Source: Nitrosomonas sp.
GTDB lineage: Bacteria > Pseudomonadota > Gammaproteobacteria > Burkholderiales > Nitrosomonadaceae
Length of the DNA: 64,000 bases
Direction: 5' to 3'
Assembly: GCA_021582655.1 (NCBI GenBank)
Contig: CP091135.1
Span: forward strand, 2,297,317-2,361,316
Shown piece after piece: positions 53,216 to 61,523 of this stretch (positions are counted from its first letter, which is position 1; each line of letters starts with the position of its first letter). Made by a program: the position numbers and the translations under genes. The notes under the pieces were generated by a model. The model worked only from the letters and a program-made list of their open reading frames with translations, was not told the DNA's origin and searched no databases.

Positions 53216-53367
53216 CTAAGATGAATCGCCCCGTTTTTTCCGGGGTCTCATTCTGTTGTCGATATAAGCCATCTCGAATTCAACCGGTGGAATATTTCCG
53301 ATCGCTTCCAGCAGCCTTCGCTTGTTGAACCAATCCACCCATTCCAGGGTGAAAAATCCCACTTCTT
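53216..53367 (-). pseudogene. IS3-family OrfB C-terminal fragment
   Basis: Minus-strand reading gives LEWVDWFNKRRLLEAIGNIP then PVEFEMAYIDNRM, the end of an IS3-family integrase (WVDWFNxRRLLExIGxxPP motif), with its stop at 53216-53218. The rest of the transposase is missing. It lies 37 bases after the cyclooxygenase-like gene. Confidence 0.7.
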
Positions 53368-53462
53368 TGATGCTACACCATGGGCTGCAACGCCGAATGA
53401 CTGAAGTGGTACCGAAAAGTTGGATAGGCTGCTAAGCTCAGCTCTTGCATAATAGAAGGGCA

Positions 53463-53580
53463 ATGAAACGAGTAAGAAATGTAAACACTATTCTGGGGAA
53501 TTCAAAGCGAAAGTGGTATTGGCTGCGATGCGTGGTGAGGAAATTGTGGCACAGTCGCAGCGCACCATGGTCTGCACCCG
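53463..53580 (+). pseudogene. IS3-family OrfA fragment, frameshifted
   Basis: Begins MKRVRNVNT and after a frame change continues YSGEFKAKVVLAAMRGEEIV, the helix-turn-helix start of an IS3-type OrfA. It is in the opposite orientation to the OrfB fragment next to it, so the two do not form one element. Short and clearly dead. Confidence 0.6.
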
Positions 53581-53682
53581 ACACAGATGGTTTAGGCGGC
53601 GGATATCACGTATGTACCGATAAGTATGAGCGTTTGATATGCCATTGCATTTAACAACTTAAAGGAGGTAAGGAACAATCTA

Positions 53683-53815
53683 TTTCAGTGGTTTGACGAC
53701 GTACAGACTTCGAGCTTTCCAACGACCAACCGGATAACCCAGCGCATTCAGCGCTTTTCCGATTTTGCGACTGCCGCAGCCGTGCACTGCTTTCTCTTTA
53801 TCATTTTTTCCTCCA
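53683..53815 (-). pseudogene. Possible IS3-family OrfB internal fragment
   Basis: On the minus strand, after a GGAGG site and a short ATG frame, the reading GSRKIGKALNALGYPVGRWK then ARSLYVVK resembles the YGxRRIxxxLxxxGYxVGRxKVRSLM stretch of IS3-family OrfB proteins. About 35 codons only. Confidence 0.4.
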
Positions 53816-53870
53816 GTTAAGCTACTTTCTCTTAACTGAACTATCCGGTTTCATTAAACCAAGCCATTCC

Positions 53871-53956
53871 CCCTATCTTATTGATATGCCTCTGATGCTG
53901 TGTTCCGCATGCCTCACACTTCATCTCGCTAACCGAATTAATCAGCATTTCCTTAG
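53871..53956 (-). repeat. MITE-like repeat, partial inverted copy
   Basis: Contains CCTATCTTATTGATATGCC, GATGCTGTGTTCCGCATGCC and the terminal ACCGAATTAATCAGCATTTCC. The other half is absent. Lies between IS fragments and the next small gene. Confidence 0.6.
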
Positions 53957-54178
53957 TTGATCGCCACACCACAAAATCCCCTTTCTGTACGTTGCAAGAA
54001 AATTCTACTTTCCGCCCCTGTCTTTTCTCAGAGCGATTATCTTTTTTCAGAAACGATTAATTAAGACTGAATTTCGTGACGAATTATCCGTAACCCAAAA
54101 GCAATCGTAGTTGAAAGAAGTATTTTTTCTTTGCAAGAGGAAATTTGACCGATAATTTCATACAAAAGGAAGATTACA
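53957..54178. other. AT-rich gap before the small ORF at 54179
   Basis: 222 bases, strongly AT-rich, no recognisable feature apart from an AAAAGGAAG ribosome site for the next ORF at its end. Confidence 0.35.
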
Positions 54179-54481
54179 ATGTCGCTAAAAAACTCAATTA
54201 AAGCATTCAAAACCTTTTTAGGTGACAAAGAATCAATTCTTGATACTGATTATTGTAGAGTTGCTGAAATGATTAAACTGCATTGGGGATACAAAGAGTT
54301 CTATCTCTATGTCAATAAACTGCTAATTGTTGAGAAAGGTACCAGCCGGCAAGGCTTTCCATTGGAAGCGTTGGAAGAAATCCATGCGCTACAGGAAATT
54401 CACGAAAAAATTTTTCCTGGAATGAAGCAACAATTGATGAACGAGGGATGGCGTCCTAGATTTTGTATAAATGGTGACTAA
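54179..54481 (+). CDS. Small hypothetical protein
   Basis: 100 residues, starting MSLKNSIKAFKTFLGDKESI, mostly helical in appearance, with YCRVAEMIKLHWGYKEFYLY and LEALEEIHALQEIHEKIFPG. The ATG is preceded by AAAGGAAG, and codon use fits the AT-rich island. No family I can name. It ends CINGD; a similar CVNGD occurs in the neighbouring minus-strand ORF at 55582, probably coincidence. Confidence 0.5.
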   Translation: MSLKNSIKAFKTFLGDKESILDTDYCRVAEMIKLHWGYKEFYLYVNKLLIVEKGTSRQGFPLEALEEIHALQEIHEKIFPGMKQQLMNEGWRPRFCINGD

Positions 54482-54785
54482 TAGTTATTTAGGAAATGCT
54501 GATTGATAATATCTTGCAAACCGAAATGGCCAAGCATCTTGATTACTATAAGTACGAAACTGTAATCTATCTTCAAAGTCAGCTAGCGCTTAGCCAGAAC
54601 TCGGCATCTTCGCTCTGGACAATCCATAAGCTTAAAGTCTCTTTATGGTCTTCCATGGCCGATCGCCAGGTAAATTGCTTTGTCTCGAACACTACTGCAT
54701 CACGGACTTTGGCATGGATGGTAATCCCCCCATTTTTACTCGGAGCATGCCGTAGAGAGTTTTAGTTTACAAGCTTCTGCCAGCT

Positions 54786-55462
54786 TCATCGCTGGCGTGT
54801 ATCCCCGAGTGCCGTACTCAGGCGTTCATTATTGTAAATCCATAACCATTGTGTAGCGGTAAGCTGTACCTCTTCAATGGTTGCAAATTCATTCATCTCC
54901 AACCATTCATGCCGAACGGTTCTTATAGCGTTCTGCGTAAGCATTTTGTTGTGGCTTTCCTGGTTGGATGTAATCAAGCTGGAACCTCGATTTTCTGTCC
55001 AACAACGAAACGTACCGCTGATAGTTGCCGGCCCATTAGTAGAGTAACCAATCGACGATTTCCTCGTTCTCATCGTTGAGCATCGGCCGATAACGATAGC
55101 AGGTCTCAGAAATACCAAATGTTGCACAGCCCCAAACGATATTAACAGACTTATCCTGTACTGCTCACTGCACCATTACCTTGCGCTACGGGGGCTTTAC
55201 CACTTTTTCCGAGTGCCTCCTTCAACAACTCATTCTGCATCCGGCTTTCCACATACGCTCGCTTTAGCCGTTTGTTTTCCTCCGTCATCGCCTTCATTTC
55301 AGATAGCAGGGCAGCATCCATGCCGCCATACTTGACTGCACCATTTATAAAAACTTGCATGCTCATTCCATACTCTCGGTATAAATCAGCCACAGAAACG
55401 CCTCCCTCAGCCTGCTTCAATATCCGAATAATCTGGCTTTCCGTAAATCGTTACTTCTTCAT
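54786..55462 (-). pseudogene. Decayed IS3-family element (OrfA with early stop, OrfB with internal deletion)
   Basis: OrfA begins at ATG 55462 with MKK, then a TAA, then RFTESQIIRILKQAEGG and YREYGMSMQV, and runs to about 55151. Homologues have a serine where the stop is, so one base change (TCA to TAA) killed it. OrfB keeps its start (FGISETCYRYRPMLNDENEE, near 55100) and its end (TQWLWIYNNERLSTALG, near 54800), but most of the catalytic core is deleted. No clear terminal inverted repeats were found. Confidence 0.75.
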
Positions 55463-55581
55463 CAGTAAAACATTCTTCGTCTATGATAGAAAATTCTACT
55501 GCCTTGCTTTCTTTAATTTTTGGAGGAATTGCAGATGCAATCGAGATAAACCGCAGGGTAAACAACATCGAGAGGCCGGTG

Positions 55582-55887
55582 CTATTGCTTTACTTCATCC
55601 ATTACAGCGTCAGTGGCTGCGGAAATAAGTATGGGCGACACGTCAACGCCATATATCCTTGATGAATCGCTTGGAAAGACCATTCTCACCGATTGAATCT
55701 TCTGGTTTCTGTAATCGCCCGACAGGCTATCGATTAAGTCGGCCGATAGGGATTTTTTTACTCCAAAAGTATATAAGCAGTTTCCTGCTAAATCACCATT
55801 TACACAAAATTGCTTACACCCTCGTTCATCACTGAACTTCGTCAATACCTGTTTGTGGTCACCAACGATCTCTTTAGGAAACTGCAT
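55582..55887 (-). CDS. Small hypothetical protein
   Basis: 101 residues, MQFPKEIVGDHKQVLTKFSD then ERGCKQFCVNGDLAGNCLYT, with a later VRMVFPSDSSRIYGVDVSPI. Three closely spaced cysteines near 24-37. No family recognised and no clear ribosome site. It lies between the dead IS3 element and comM. The AT-rich composition matches the island rather than comM. Confidence 0.45.
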   Translation of the reverse strand: MQFPKEIVGDHKQVLTKFSDERGCKQFCVNGDLAGNCLYTFGVKKSLSADLIDSLSGDYRNQKIQSVRMVFPSDSSRIYGVDVSPILISAATDAVMDEVKQ

Positions 55888-55946
55888 GCCAATATTTTTC
55901 CGACAGAGAAATCAGCACCACCCTATTATTTAATTATATCATATCG

Positions 55947-57452
55947 TTAGTGCTTATCCAGTCTGCGATACTGAATCGCCTCCGCGATGTGCTGCTTGCT
56001 AATTTTCTCAACACCCGCCAAATCCGCAATGGTCCGCGCCAGCTTCAAAATGCGATGATAAGCCCGGGCGGATAGATTCAAACGGCTAATCGCCTGTTTC
56101 AATAGATTTTCGCTGGCGCTATCAAGCGCACAGAATTCATCTATCTCCTTAACACTCAATCTGTTATTGGTTTTTCCCTGCCGATCGAGCTGCAATTGGT
56201 GTGCTTTCTCAACGCGCTGGCGAATAGCGCTACTTCTTTCACCGATTATTTGCTGTCGCATCAATTCTTCCTGCGGCACCGCCGGCACTTCGATTTGTAT
56301 GTCGATACGATCAAGTAACGGGCCGGAGATTTTTCCTCGATAGCGCGCGATTTGATCGGGGGTACAGTGGCATTTTCCTGAAGGGTGACCTAAATAACCG
56401 CACGGACACGGATTCATCGCAGCAATCAGTAAAAATTGCGCCGGAAATTCGGCTTGACGAGCGGCGCGGGAAATGGTGATTTTTCCGGATTCCAGCGGTT
56501 CGCGCAGCACTTCCAGTACCTTACGGTCGAACTCGGCGAGTTCGTCCAGAAACAACACACCGTGCATCGCCAATGAAATTTCACCGGGACGCGGGTGGCT
56601 ACCGCCACCGACCAGTGCGACACCGGAAGCAGTATGATGCGGTGCTCGGTATGGGCGGCGTTTCCAGTTAGCAACATCGAAATAACCGAAGCTAAGCGAT
56701 TGAATAGCAGCGGATTCCAGGGCATCAGCCTCAGTCATGGCCGGCAAGATGCTGGGGAAACGCGCCGCCAACATCGATTTTCCGGTGCCGGGCGGCCCCA
56801 TCATCAATAGGCTATGTCCGCCGGTAGCGGAAATTTCGAGTGCGCGCTTGGCATGCACCTGGCCTTTAACGTCATCGAAATCGGGGTAAAGTGAATCTTC
56901 CGCTACCTCCATAATAGTACCTTGATAAACCGGTAACGGTTGCTGGCCGGTCAAATGCGCGCAAATTTGCAGCAATGATTTTGCCGCATAGATGGTCGCG
57001 TTCCTGACTAACGCCGCTTCGGCAGCATTTTGTTCCGGTAACATAAAGCCGCGGCCGGATTGCGCAGCATGATACGTCATCGCCAATGCCCCATGGATAG
57101 GGCGCAGTTCGCCGGTCAACGCAAGCTCCCCGGCCCATTCGTACCGGCTAAGTTTCTCTACGGGAATTTGCCCGGTGGCGGCAAGGATACCGAGTGCAAT
57201 CGGTAAATCAAAGCGCCCACTTTCTTTCGGCAAGTCGGCAGGTGCCAGATTAACGGTGATACGTTGCGCCGGGATTTTGAAGTGTGAGTTTTGTAACGCC
57301 GAACGAACCCGGTCTTTGCTTTCTTTAACTTCGGTATCAGGCAATCCAACGATGGTAAAACCAGGTAAGCCGTTGGCAATATGTGTTTCCACGGTAACCA
57401 AGGGCGCTTGAATCCCCGTCAGTGCCCGGCTATACAGTACGGCCAGTGACAC
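55947..57452 (-). CDS. comM: YifB/ComM family Mg-chelatase-like AAA+ ATPase
   Basis: 501-residue AAA+ protein. In naturally competent bacteria ComM is a branch-migration helicase that aids integration of foreign DNA. N-terminal Lon-like domain (GLPGFTIVGLPDTEVKESKD, about 28-47), Walker A MGPPGTGKSMLAARFP (about 217-232), HHTASGVALVGGGSHPRPGE (about 275-294), Walker B LFLDELAEFDRKVLEVL, and a cysteine cluster NPCPCGYLGHPSGKCHC (about 350-366). The C-terminal ISRLNLSARAYHRILKLART is typical. It lies 43 bases downstream of ubiK on the same strand. Full length. Confidence 0.95.
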   Translation of the reverse strand: MSLAVLYSRALTGIQAPLVTVETHIANGLPGFTIVGLPDTEVKESKDRVRSALQNSHFKIPAQRITVNLAPADLPKESGRFDLPIALGILAATGQIPVEKLSRYEWAGELALTGELRPIHGALAMTYHAAQSGRGFMLPEQNAAEAALVRNATIYAAKSLLQICAHLTGQQPLPVYQGTIMEVAEDSLYPDFDDVKGQVHAKRALEISATGGHSLLMMGPPGTGKSMLAARFPSILPAMTEADALESAAIQSLSFGYFDVANWKRRPYRAPHHTASGVALVGGGSHPRPGEISLAMHGVLFLDELAEFDRKVLEVLREPLESGKITISRAARQAEFPAQFLLIAAMNPCPCGYLGHPSGKCHCTPDQIARYRGKISGPLLDRIDIQIEVPAVPQEELMRQQIIGERSSAIRQRVEKAHQLQLDRQGKTNNRLSVKEIDEFCALDSASENLLKQAISRLNLSARAYHRILKLARTIADLAGVEKISKQHIAEAIQYRRLDKH

Positions 57453-57494
57453 GAGTCGTCCGTGTTCGCGATCGCGCGATGCCGATACCGGCCG

Positions 57495-57776
57495 TTACAG
57501 ATTGTGTTGCTGCTCGGATATCGTTGCGGATACGGATTGCTGCATCAATCTGGTTTCCAGTTCGGTCACCTTGATTTCCAGGGCAATCAGTTTTTCCCGG
57601 GTACGCTGCAGCATTTCTTGCTGGATATCGAATTCATCACGCGTCACCAAGTCAAGTCGGGAAAATGCACCGGACAACATGACGCGGATATTTTTTTCAA
57701 TATCTTTAGCAGGACTGTTTTGTAAAACTTCGCTGACCTTGGCATTGATTTCATCAATTACATTTTTATTCAGCAT
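57495..57776 (-). CDS. ubiK: Ubiquinone biosynthesis accessory factor UbiK (BMFP/YqiC family)
   Basis: 93-residue protein of the membrane-fusogenic YqiC family, which assists late ubiquinone biosynthesis. The N-terminal half is an amphipathic helix (INAKVSEVLQNSPAKDIEKN) and the C-terminal half a coiled coil (about 48-80: FDIQQEMLQRTREKLIALEI, KVTELETRL). Length and layout are standard. It precedes comM on the same strand, as in other betaproteobacteria. Confidence 0.9.
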   Translation of the reverse strand: MLNKNVIDEINAKVSEVLQNSPAKDIEKNIRVMLSGAFSRLDLVTRDEFDIQQEMLQRTREKLIALEIKVTELETRLMQQSVSATISEQQHNL

Positions 57777-57923
57777 CGATATTCTCCCGTTGATTCATTA
57801 CTCGATCGGATTGCTTAGGGGCGCCATGGTAAAATGGCTGCCGCTCCGGCGCTATCGAATTATCCACGGTTATTACCGGGCATGCCAGTTTTTCAAACGC
57901 TTGACAGATAAATTCCCACGAAA

Positions 57924-58928
57924 ATGAATCGCACACAACAACTTGAAGATTGGATTAAGCAGCAATTCCCGGAAAAATTACTGACCATACAACCTGCTTC
58001 CACCGATGCCAGCTTCCGGCGGTATTTCCGTATAACCTGGGCGGACCGGACCGCAATCGTCATGGATGCGCCACCTCAGCACGAGGATTGCGCGCCTTTT
58101 ATCCGGATAGCCGGCATCTTATCGGATGCAGGCGTACATGTACCTGAGATTTTAGCCAAAAATCTCGAATCGGGTTTTTTATTACTGTCCGACTTGGGCA
58201 CGACAACCTACTTACAAGCACTCAATGAGCAAACCGATCTTGCCAATTCTCTCTACGCACAGGCAATCGATGCATTGATCCGCATGCAATCCTGTACCCG
58301 GGCGCAGGAATTGCCACTGTACGACGAAGCCTTACTGACGCGGGAACTGAATTTATTTCCGGATTGGTATCTCGGCAAACACATGCAAGCCAATCTTTCC
58401 GGCAAGCAACTAAATGTTTTGCATGAGGTGTTCGCGCTGCTTCTGCAAAACAATCTGGCACAACCCAAAGTACTGGTACATCGGGATTACCATTCCCGTA
58501 ATTTGATGGTAACGACACCCAATCCGGGTATCATCGACTTTCAGGATGCAGTGCTGGGACCGATCACCTACGATCTTGTTTCGTTGCTCAAAGACGCCTA
58601 CATCCACTGGGAAGAAGAACGCATTCTGGATTGGGTGATCCGTTATTGGGAAAAAGCCCGTAAAGCGGGCCTGCCGATTTCTACCGATTTCGCCGAATTC
58701 TACCGCGACTTCGAGTGGATGGGCGTACAGCGTCACCTCAAAGTGCTGGGAATTTTCGCCCGCTTGCATTATCGTGACGGAAAATCCATGTATCTCCACG
58801 ACATGCCGGTAGTCATGGATTATTTGCACAAAGCTTGCGAACGTTATCGTGAACTTGCACCGATAACGGCCTTGTTGAGTGAACTGCATCCCACAGCGGT
58901 AGCGCGGAACATTGGCTATACGTTCTAA
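57924..58928 (+). CDS. amgK: Cell wall sugar kinase AmgK (N-acetylmuramate/N-acetylglucosamine 1-kinase)
   Basis: First enzyme of the MurA-bypassing peptidoglycan recycling route: phosphorylates MurNAc at C1. 334 residues of the aminoglycoside phosphotransferase fold: FRRYFRITWADRTAIVMDAP (about 31-50), LLSDLGTTTYLQAL, the catalytic VLVHRDYHSRNLMV (about 184-197) and IIDFQDAVLGPITYDLVSLL. The stop is two bases before the murU start, a tight pair. Assignment rests on family and on the adjacent murU. Confidence 0.93.
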   Translation: MNRTQQLEDWIKQQFPEKLLTIQPASTDASFRRYFRITWADRTAIVMDAPPQHEDCAPFIRIAGILSDAGVHVPEILAKNLESGFLLLSDLGTTTYLQALNEQTDLANSLYAQAIDALIRMQSCTRAQELPLYDEALLTRELNLFPDWYLGKHMQANLSGKQLNVLHEVFALLLQNNLAQPKVLVHRDYHSRNLMVTTPNPGIIDFQDAVLGPITYDLVSLLKDAYIHWEEERILDWVIRYWEKARKAGLPISTDFAEFYRDFEWMGVQRHLKVLGIFARLHYRDGKSMYLHDMPVVMDYLHKACERYRELAPITALLSELHPTAVARNIGYTF

Positions 58929-58929
58929 C

Positions 58930-59643
58930 ATGCATCCCTATGTTGCGATGATCCTGGCCGCAGGACGCGGCGAGCGCATGCGCCCCCTGACCGATACCGT
59001 TCCCAAGCCTTTACTGAAAGCCGGCAAGCATGCGTTGATCGAATATCAAATCATGGCGCTCGCCAACGCAGGCTTTACCGATATCATCGTCAATCACGCG
59101 TATCTGGGTGACATGATCGAACATGCCTTGGGTACCGGTTCGCATTATGGTGTTAATATTCACTATTCGGCCGAAAAAACCGTACTCGAAACGGCGGGTG
59201 GTATCGCCAATGCCATGCCATTATTGACGATCAATGGCAAACTGCCATTTCTGGTGGTAAATGCGGATATTTTTTGCAACATGGATTATGCTTCGTTATT
59301 GCCGGTACTCGCGACAATGCGTATCCAAACGAACCGGGTTGCGCACCTGGCGTTGATCGATAATCCGCCGCATCATGCGGAAGGCGATTTCGCCCTGCAG
59401 CAGGATCACGTCAAGTTGACGGGGGCTAACAAATTGACGTTCAGCGGTATCGGCGTTTATCAACCGCGATTGTTCGATAACGTTCAACCCGGTCAAGCGG
59501 TCAAATTGTCGGTGTTGCTCAAACAGGCAATACGGGATGGCGCGGTCAGCGGCGAATATTTTTCCGGCACCTGGATCGATATCGGAACCCCGGAGCGGCT
59601 CTTGGCACTGGATCAGCAACTCAAATCACAATCACTTACCTGA
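58930..59643 (+). CDS. murU: N-acetylmuramate alpha-1-phosphate uridylyltransferase
   Basis: Second enzyme of the AmgK-MurU recycling route, giving UDP-MurNAc. 237-residue nucleotidyltransferase with MILAAGRGERMRPLTDTVPK (about 6-25), LLKAGKHALIEYQI, the metal-binding VVNADIFCNMDY (about 106-117) and GTWIDIGTPERLLALD at the end. ATG 58930 is chosen over an in-frame start at 58912 that would run back into amgK. The pathway makes MurNAc recycling independent of fosfomycin-sensitive MurA. Confidence 0.93.
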   Translation: MHPYVAMILAAGRGERMRPLTDTVPKPLLKAGKHALIEYQIMALANAGFTDIIVNHAYLGDMIEHALGTGSHYGVNIHYSAEKTVLETAGGIANAMPLLTINGKLPFLVVNADIFCNMDYASLLPVLATMRIQTNRVAHLALIDNPPHHAEGDFALQQDHVKLTGANKLTFSGIGVYQPRLFDNVQPGQAVKLSVLLKQAIRDGAVSGEYFSGTWIDIGTPERLLALDQQLKSQSLT

Positions 59644-59656
59644 CTTTTTACTGGCA

Positions 59657-60964
59657 ATGTCATCTGTACATGCATATTTCACGCGGCGGCACCTGTTAGC
59701 CGACAAAATCGAATCCGGGATCGCAGTCGTACCCACGGCACCGGAACGGCTGCGTAACCGTGACACGCATTATCCCTACCGGTTCGACAGTTATTTTTAT
59801 TACCTGACCGGATTTCATGAGCCGGAAGCGGTCGTGGTGATCGCACCTGCAACCGGTCAGTCCCCCGCCCGACACCTGCTGTTTTGTCGTGAGAAAAACA
59901 AGGAGCGGGAAATCTGGGATGGTTTCCGCTACGGCCCCGAAGCCGCCAAAGAAGCATTCGGATTTGACGAAGCTTACCCGATCGACCGCCTCGATGACGT
60001 GCTGATTAATTTACTGACGAACCAATCCGCAGTGCATACGCTATTCGGTCAGGATGCAGCTTGGGATCAGCGTGTCATCGGCTGGATCAACCGAGTGCGG
60101 GAGCAATCGCGGACCGGTGCGGTTGCACCGGATAAAATTCATGATTGCCGTGTATGGCTTGACGAAATGCGCCTGATCAAAAGCACCGAAGAATTGCAAA
60201 TCATGCAACGTGCCGCGGATATCTCAGTACAAGCTCACCAGCGTGCCATGCAAACGGTGCGTCCCGGCATGCGTGAGTATGAGATCGAAGCCGAACTGCT
60301 ATACACCTTCTACCGGCATGGCGCCCAAGCGCCGGCGTATACGTCAATTGTCGCAGGCGGCGCAAATGCCTGTGTGTTGCATTACGTGCAAAATAACGCT
60401 GAATTGAAGTCCGGTGATCTGTTGCTGATCGATGCCGGTTGCGAAGTGAACGGCTATGCCGCCGACATTACCCGCACTTTCCCGGTCAACGGCAAATTCA
60501 ATGCCGCTCAACGCGACGTATACCAGTTGGTTCTTGCAGCGCAAGCGGCCGCGATCGAGCAAGTGACCCCCGGCAAATGCTGGAACGATCCTCATCAAGC
60601 GGCCCTGCAAACCTTAGCGCAAGGCTTTATCGATCTCGGCTTGTGTCAAGGTAGCATCGATGGTGTTCTGGAATCGGGCGATTACAAAAGATTTTATATG
60701 CATCGTACCGGGCATTGGTTGGGCATGGATGTGCATGACGCTGGTGAGTACAAACTCAACGGCAGCTGGCGCCCACTGCAACCCGGTATGGTGTTGACGG
60801 TTGAACCGGGCTGTTATATCAGCCCGGCTGACGATATCCCGGAACATTTTTGGAACATCGGCATTCGTATCGAAGATGACACACTGGTAACGCCAACCGG
60901 TCATGAATTGCTGACCCGGGCGGCACCCAAAACAATTGCCGAAATTGAGGAGATTATGCAATGA
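59657..60964 (+). CDS. pepP: Xaa-Pro aminopeptidase
   Basis: Removes N-terminal residues preceding proline. 435 residues: N-terminal creatinase-like domain (RFDSYFYYLTGFHEPEAVVV) and a pita-bread metallopeptidase domain. The metal ligands lie in LLIDAGCEVNGYAADITRTF (two Asp), HRTGHWLGMDVHD (His), TVEPGCYI and GIRIEDD (two Glu). The ATG at 59657 matches the usual MSSxxxYFxRR start; the frame extends upstream into murU but is not conserved. It overlaps the next ORF by four bases. Confidence 0.95.
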   Translation: MSSVHAYFTRRHLLADKIESGIAVVPTAPERLRNRDTHYPYRFDSYFYYLTGFHEPEAVVVIAPATGQSPARHLLFCREKNKEREIWDGFRYGPEAAKEAFGFDEAYPIDRLDDVLINLLTNQSAVHTLFGQDAAWDQRVIGWINRVREQSRTGAVAPDKIHDCRVWLDEMRLIKSTEELQIMQRAADISVQAHQRAMQTVRPGMREYEIEAELLYTFYRHGAQAPAYTSIVAGGANACVLHYVQNNAELKSGDLLLIDAGCEVNGYAADITRTFPVNGKFNAAQRDVYQLVLAAQAAAIEQVTPGKCWNDPHQAALQTLAQGFIDLGLCQGSIDGVLESGDYKRFYMHRTGHWLGMDVHDAGEYKLNGSWRPLQPGMVLTVEPGCYISPADDIPEHFWNIGIRIEDDTLVTPTGHELLTRAAPKTIAEIEEIMQ

Positions 60965-61329
60965 ACGACAATGAACGCAAAGTGATTATCTACAAGATTT
61001 CCGAACACCGTCACGATGAATCCGGCGAATTCCGGCATACACCAGCGTCCCCGCTCAACCGCTGGCTTAGCTATGCCATCATGATTCCGATTGTGGCAGT
61101 ACTGGTGTTGATCGGCATTTTCTTCTTTGCCGCTTTCCTAGCGCTTGCTGCCGTGATCGTCGCAGTGTTGGCTGCGCGCTTTTGGTGGATGCGCAAAAAG
61201 ATCGAACGCGCGATGCAGCAACCGGACGATATCGACCGTCAAACCGCACCCGACCAAACAGTGATCATCGAAGATGCGCAAGTCATTGAAGAAACGGAAA
61301 CACGGACCAACGATCATAAACAGCGATAG
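60961..61329 (+). CDS. Small membrane protein coupled to pepP
   Basis: 122 residues, unknown. N-terminal soluble stretch with histidines (ISEHRHDESGEFRHTP), one long hydrophobic region that can form two helices (about 38-80), then an acidic tail (PDDIDRQTAPDQTVIIEDAQ). Its ATG overlaps the pepP stop (ATGA), so it is translated with pepP and is probably real. No family named. Confidence 0.7.
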   Translation: MNDNERKVIIYKISEHRHDESGEFRHTPASPLNRWLSYAIMIPIVAVLVLIGIFFFAAFLALAAVIVAVLAARFWWMRKKIERAMQQPDDIDRQTAPDQTVIIEDAQVIEETETRTNDHKQR

Positions 61330-61335
61330 CATCAT

Positions 61336-61359
61336 CGCTATTTCCTTATTGAAATAGCG
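61336..61359. terminator. Hairpin between convergent genes
   Basis: CGCTATTTC (61336-61344) pairs with GAAATAGCG (61351-61359) around CCTTAT. It follows the pepP-linked ORF by about 6 bases. No strong T-run, so intrinsic termination is only likely. Confidence 0.5.
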
Positions 61360-61523
61360 CTCGCTCTATACTGCACTTATCAAGCACACTTGCTGAGTGC
61401 CCGGCACTTCGGCGGTGATACAAACCACCGTTGAAATTCAGAGAAAGTCCAAATTTCTACCATGTACTTCCTGAAATTCAACGACGGGGTTGCATCGTTT
61501 CGAAAAGCTTGCTTTCGATGTTT

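Noticed and set aside
54496-54765. 89-codon frame after the small ORF at 54179
   Set aside because: Starts in a piece of the repeat end (GGAAATGCTGATTGATAATA) and has no resemblance to a protein family; likely chance.
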